Origin: Verrucomicrobiota bacterium
Lineage (GTDB): Bacteria > Verrucomicrobiota > Verrucomicrobiia > Opitutales > Seribacteraceae
DNA length: 5,614 bases
NCBI GenBank assembly: GCA_030830145.1
Contig: JAURNO010000475.1
Location: 1 to 5,614 of the forward strand
Direction: 5' to 3'
Shown in pieces: positions 4,487 through 5,614 of this stretch. The notes beneath the pieces were generated by a model. It saw only the letters and a list, made by a program, of their open reading frames with translations, did not search any database and was not told the DNA's origin. Both the position numbers and the translations under genes were made by a program. Position 1 is the first letter of the stretch. The number at the start of each line of letters is the position of its first letter.

Positions 4487-5614
4487 ATGACGAAATTACA
4501 TCGCACTACTTATCATTACTCACGCCGGGCGTTTCTCGGGGCATCCGCATCCGCTGCCTTTTCCTTCTCGTTTCTTCCTTCCCGAGTCTTCGGAGCAAAC
4601 GAACGACTTCAGGTTGCGGGCATCGGCGTAGGCGGAAAAGGGAAAGGTGATTTTGACGCCTTGGCTATGCATGGTGACGTCGTGGCGGCTTGCGATGTTG
4701 ATGCGAGGCGTCTTGACGTTTCCGTGCGCAAACATACCGATGCCGTCAAATTCAGTGATTATCGCGAAATGATCAGCCAGTTCGGCGACAAAATCGACGT
4801 ACTTAACGTCAGCACCGCGGACCATACCCATGCACCTGCGGCGATGCTTGCCATGAGAAAAGGAATCCACGTCTACGTTCAGAAACCTATGACTCATACG
4901 GTTTGGGAAGCCAGACAATTGGCCAAGTATGCCCGCGAGCACAAGATATGCACTCAGATGGGTAACCAAGGCACCGCTTCCGACGGTCTCAGGGAAGGAG
5001 CGGAATACGTTCGTGCGGGAGGCCTGGGCAAAGTGAAGGAAATTCATGCTTGGACGAACCGCCCTGTTTGGCCACAGGCCCCGGGGATTGTGGCGCGACC
5101 CAGCGAAAAGATGGACGTTCCTTCGCACATGGATTGGAATTCCTTTATCGGGCCTGCTCCCATGCGTCCCTATCATTCCGCCTACACGCCGTTCAAATGG
5201 CGTGGTTGGTGGGACTACGGAACGGGCGCGCTCGGAGATATGGCCTGCCATACGACCAATTTGGCTTTCATGGCTTGCGAATTGACCCAACCTTCTTTAA
5301 TCGAGTCCGTCAACACGGGCCCGATCAACGACGAGACCTTTCCTTCATGGGCCAGCATAAACCTGCATTTCCCGAAGTGCGACAAACACGGAGCCATCAA
5401 GTTCCATTGGTACGAGGGTAAAGTAGGGAACAACGGCAAGGACAACAAAGGGATCAAGAACCTTCCTCCGAAGGAACTCTTCCATGGTCAGAACCCCAAG
5501 AACAGCGGCTTGTTGATTGTCGGTTCGGATGGAATCATGTATTCACCGAACGACTACGGCGCCGATTGGATGGTTCACAAGGGGGGCAAGTGGCACAAGC
5601 GCAATGAAGTCGAA
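4487..5614 (+). CDS. Tat-exported Gfo/Idh/MocA family oxidoreductase, 3' end cut by window edge
   Basis: From the ATG at 4487 the frame is open for 376 codons to the right edge, without a stop. Residues 1-37 are a twin-arginine signal: SRRAFLG (12-18), a hydrophobic Ala/Phe/Ser core and a likely cut near VFGA. The NAD(P)-binding Rossmann motif is VAGIGVGGKG, with glycines 45, 47 and 50. The family's EKP motif appears as QKP (132-134, in VYVQKPMTH), and Lys133 is the expected cofactor/substrate-contacting lysine. Further marks are MGNQGTASDG, GGLGKVKEIHAWTNRP and the catalytic-region pattern D-x3-H at Asp251 and His255 (GDMACHTTN). This is the exported PVC-type branch of the family, usually about 430-480 residues, so roughly 60-100 are missing. 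Members oxidise or reduce sugars or related polyols with NAD(P); the substrate here is unknown. No Shine-Dalgarno precedes the ATG; the nearest AAAGG (4460-4464) is too far away. The gene is separated from the sigma cassette by 104 bases and probably has its own promoter, which I could not place. Confidence 0.9.
   Translation, partial: MTKLHRTTYHYSRRAFLGASASAAFSFSFLPSRVFGANERLQVAGIGVGGKGKGDFDALAMHGDVVAACDVDARRLDVSVRKHTDAVKFSDYREMISQFGDKIDVLNVSTADHTHAPAAMLAMRKGIHVYVQKPMTHTVWEARQLAKYAREHKICTQMGNQGTASDGLREGAEYVRAGGLGKVKEIHAWTNRPVWPQAPGIVARPSEKMDVPSHMDWNSFIGPAPMRPYHSAYTPFKWRGWWDYGTGALGDMACHTTNLAFMACELTQPSLIESVNTGPINDETFPSWASINLHFPKCDKHGAIKFHWYEGKVGNNGKDNKGIKNLPPKELFHGQNPKNSGLLIVGSDGIMYSPNDYGADWMVHKGGKWHKRNEVE

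Noticed and set aside
4520..5290. A 256-codon open frame on the minus strand
   Set aside because: It lies antisense to the Gfo/Idh/MocA gene, whose family motifs are clear along the same stretch. The minus-strand product shows no recognisable domain and is a shadow of the GC-richer codon use there.
1..5614. tRNA, rRNA, CRISPR, insertion sequence or prophage content
   Set aside because: No cloverleaf-like gene, direct-repeat array, terminal inverted repeat or transposase/phage protein was seen on reading both strands.

Overview
The window looks like chromosomal DNA from a Gram-negative, probably aquatic, polysaccharide-degrading bacterium of the PVC group. Verrucomicrobiota is my best guess, with Planctomycetota or Lentisphaerota as alternatives. 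Three things point there: an exported COG4099-type esterase, an exported FAD_oxidored-family flavoprotein and a Tat-exported Gfo/Idh/MocA oxidoreductase of the QKP type lie within 5.6 kb; Shine-Dalgarno sequences are mostly weak or absent; and the ECF sigma factor has the KFSTW-IFTIARN type of region 2. The taxonomy is inference from protein style, not a measured result.

Layout: (1) 1-501, minus strand, is the 5' part of a secreted alpha/beta-hydrolase that runs off the left edge. (2) 502-631 is a short divergent intergenic region. (3) 632-2758, plus strand, is a large secreted FAD-dependent oxidoreductase with a C-terminal golvesin/xanthan-lyase-like beta domain. (4) 2825-4382, plus strand, is a compact three-gene regulatory cassette: an ECF sigma factor, a single-pass membrane protein in the position of an anti-sigma factor, and a secreted, highly basic, helical DUF3106/Spy-like protein. 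Its stop and start codons overlap as ATGA and TAATG, so it is almost certainly one translationally coupled transcript. (5) 4383-4486 is intergenic and holds a bulged hairpin and several AT-rich near-palindromic repeats. (6) 4487-5614, plus strand, is the 5' part of a Tat-exported Gfo/Idh/MocA oxidoreductase that runs off the right edge.

The three exported enzymes (hydrolase, flavoprotein, NAD(P)-type oxidoreductase) fit the extracytoplasmic sugar and glycan metabolism typical of PVC bacteria, but no substrate can be read from the sequence. The sigma cassette is the most interesting part. It looks like an envelope-sensing switch: the membrane protein would hold the sigma factor, and the basic periplasmic protein would be the sensor or modulator facing an acidic periplasmic tail. 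The membrane protein has no zinc-binding anti-sigma motif, and a sigma-E-like promoter can be drawn in front of the cassette. No RNA genes, CRISPR arrays, insertion sequences or phage genes were seen, and no stretch longer than about 130 bases lacks a gene.
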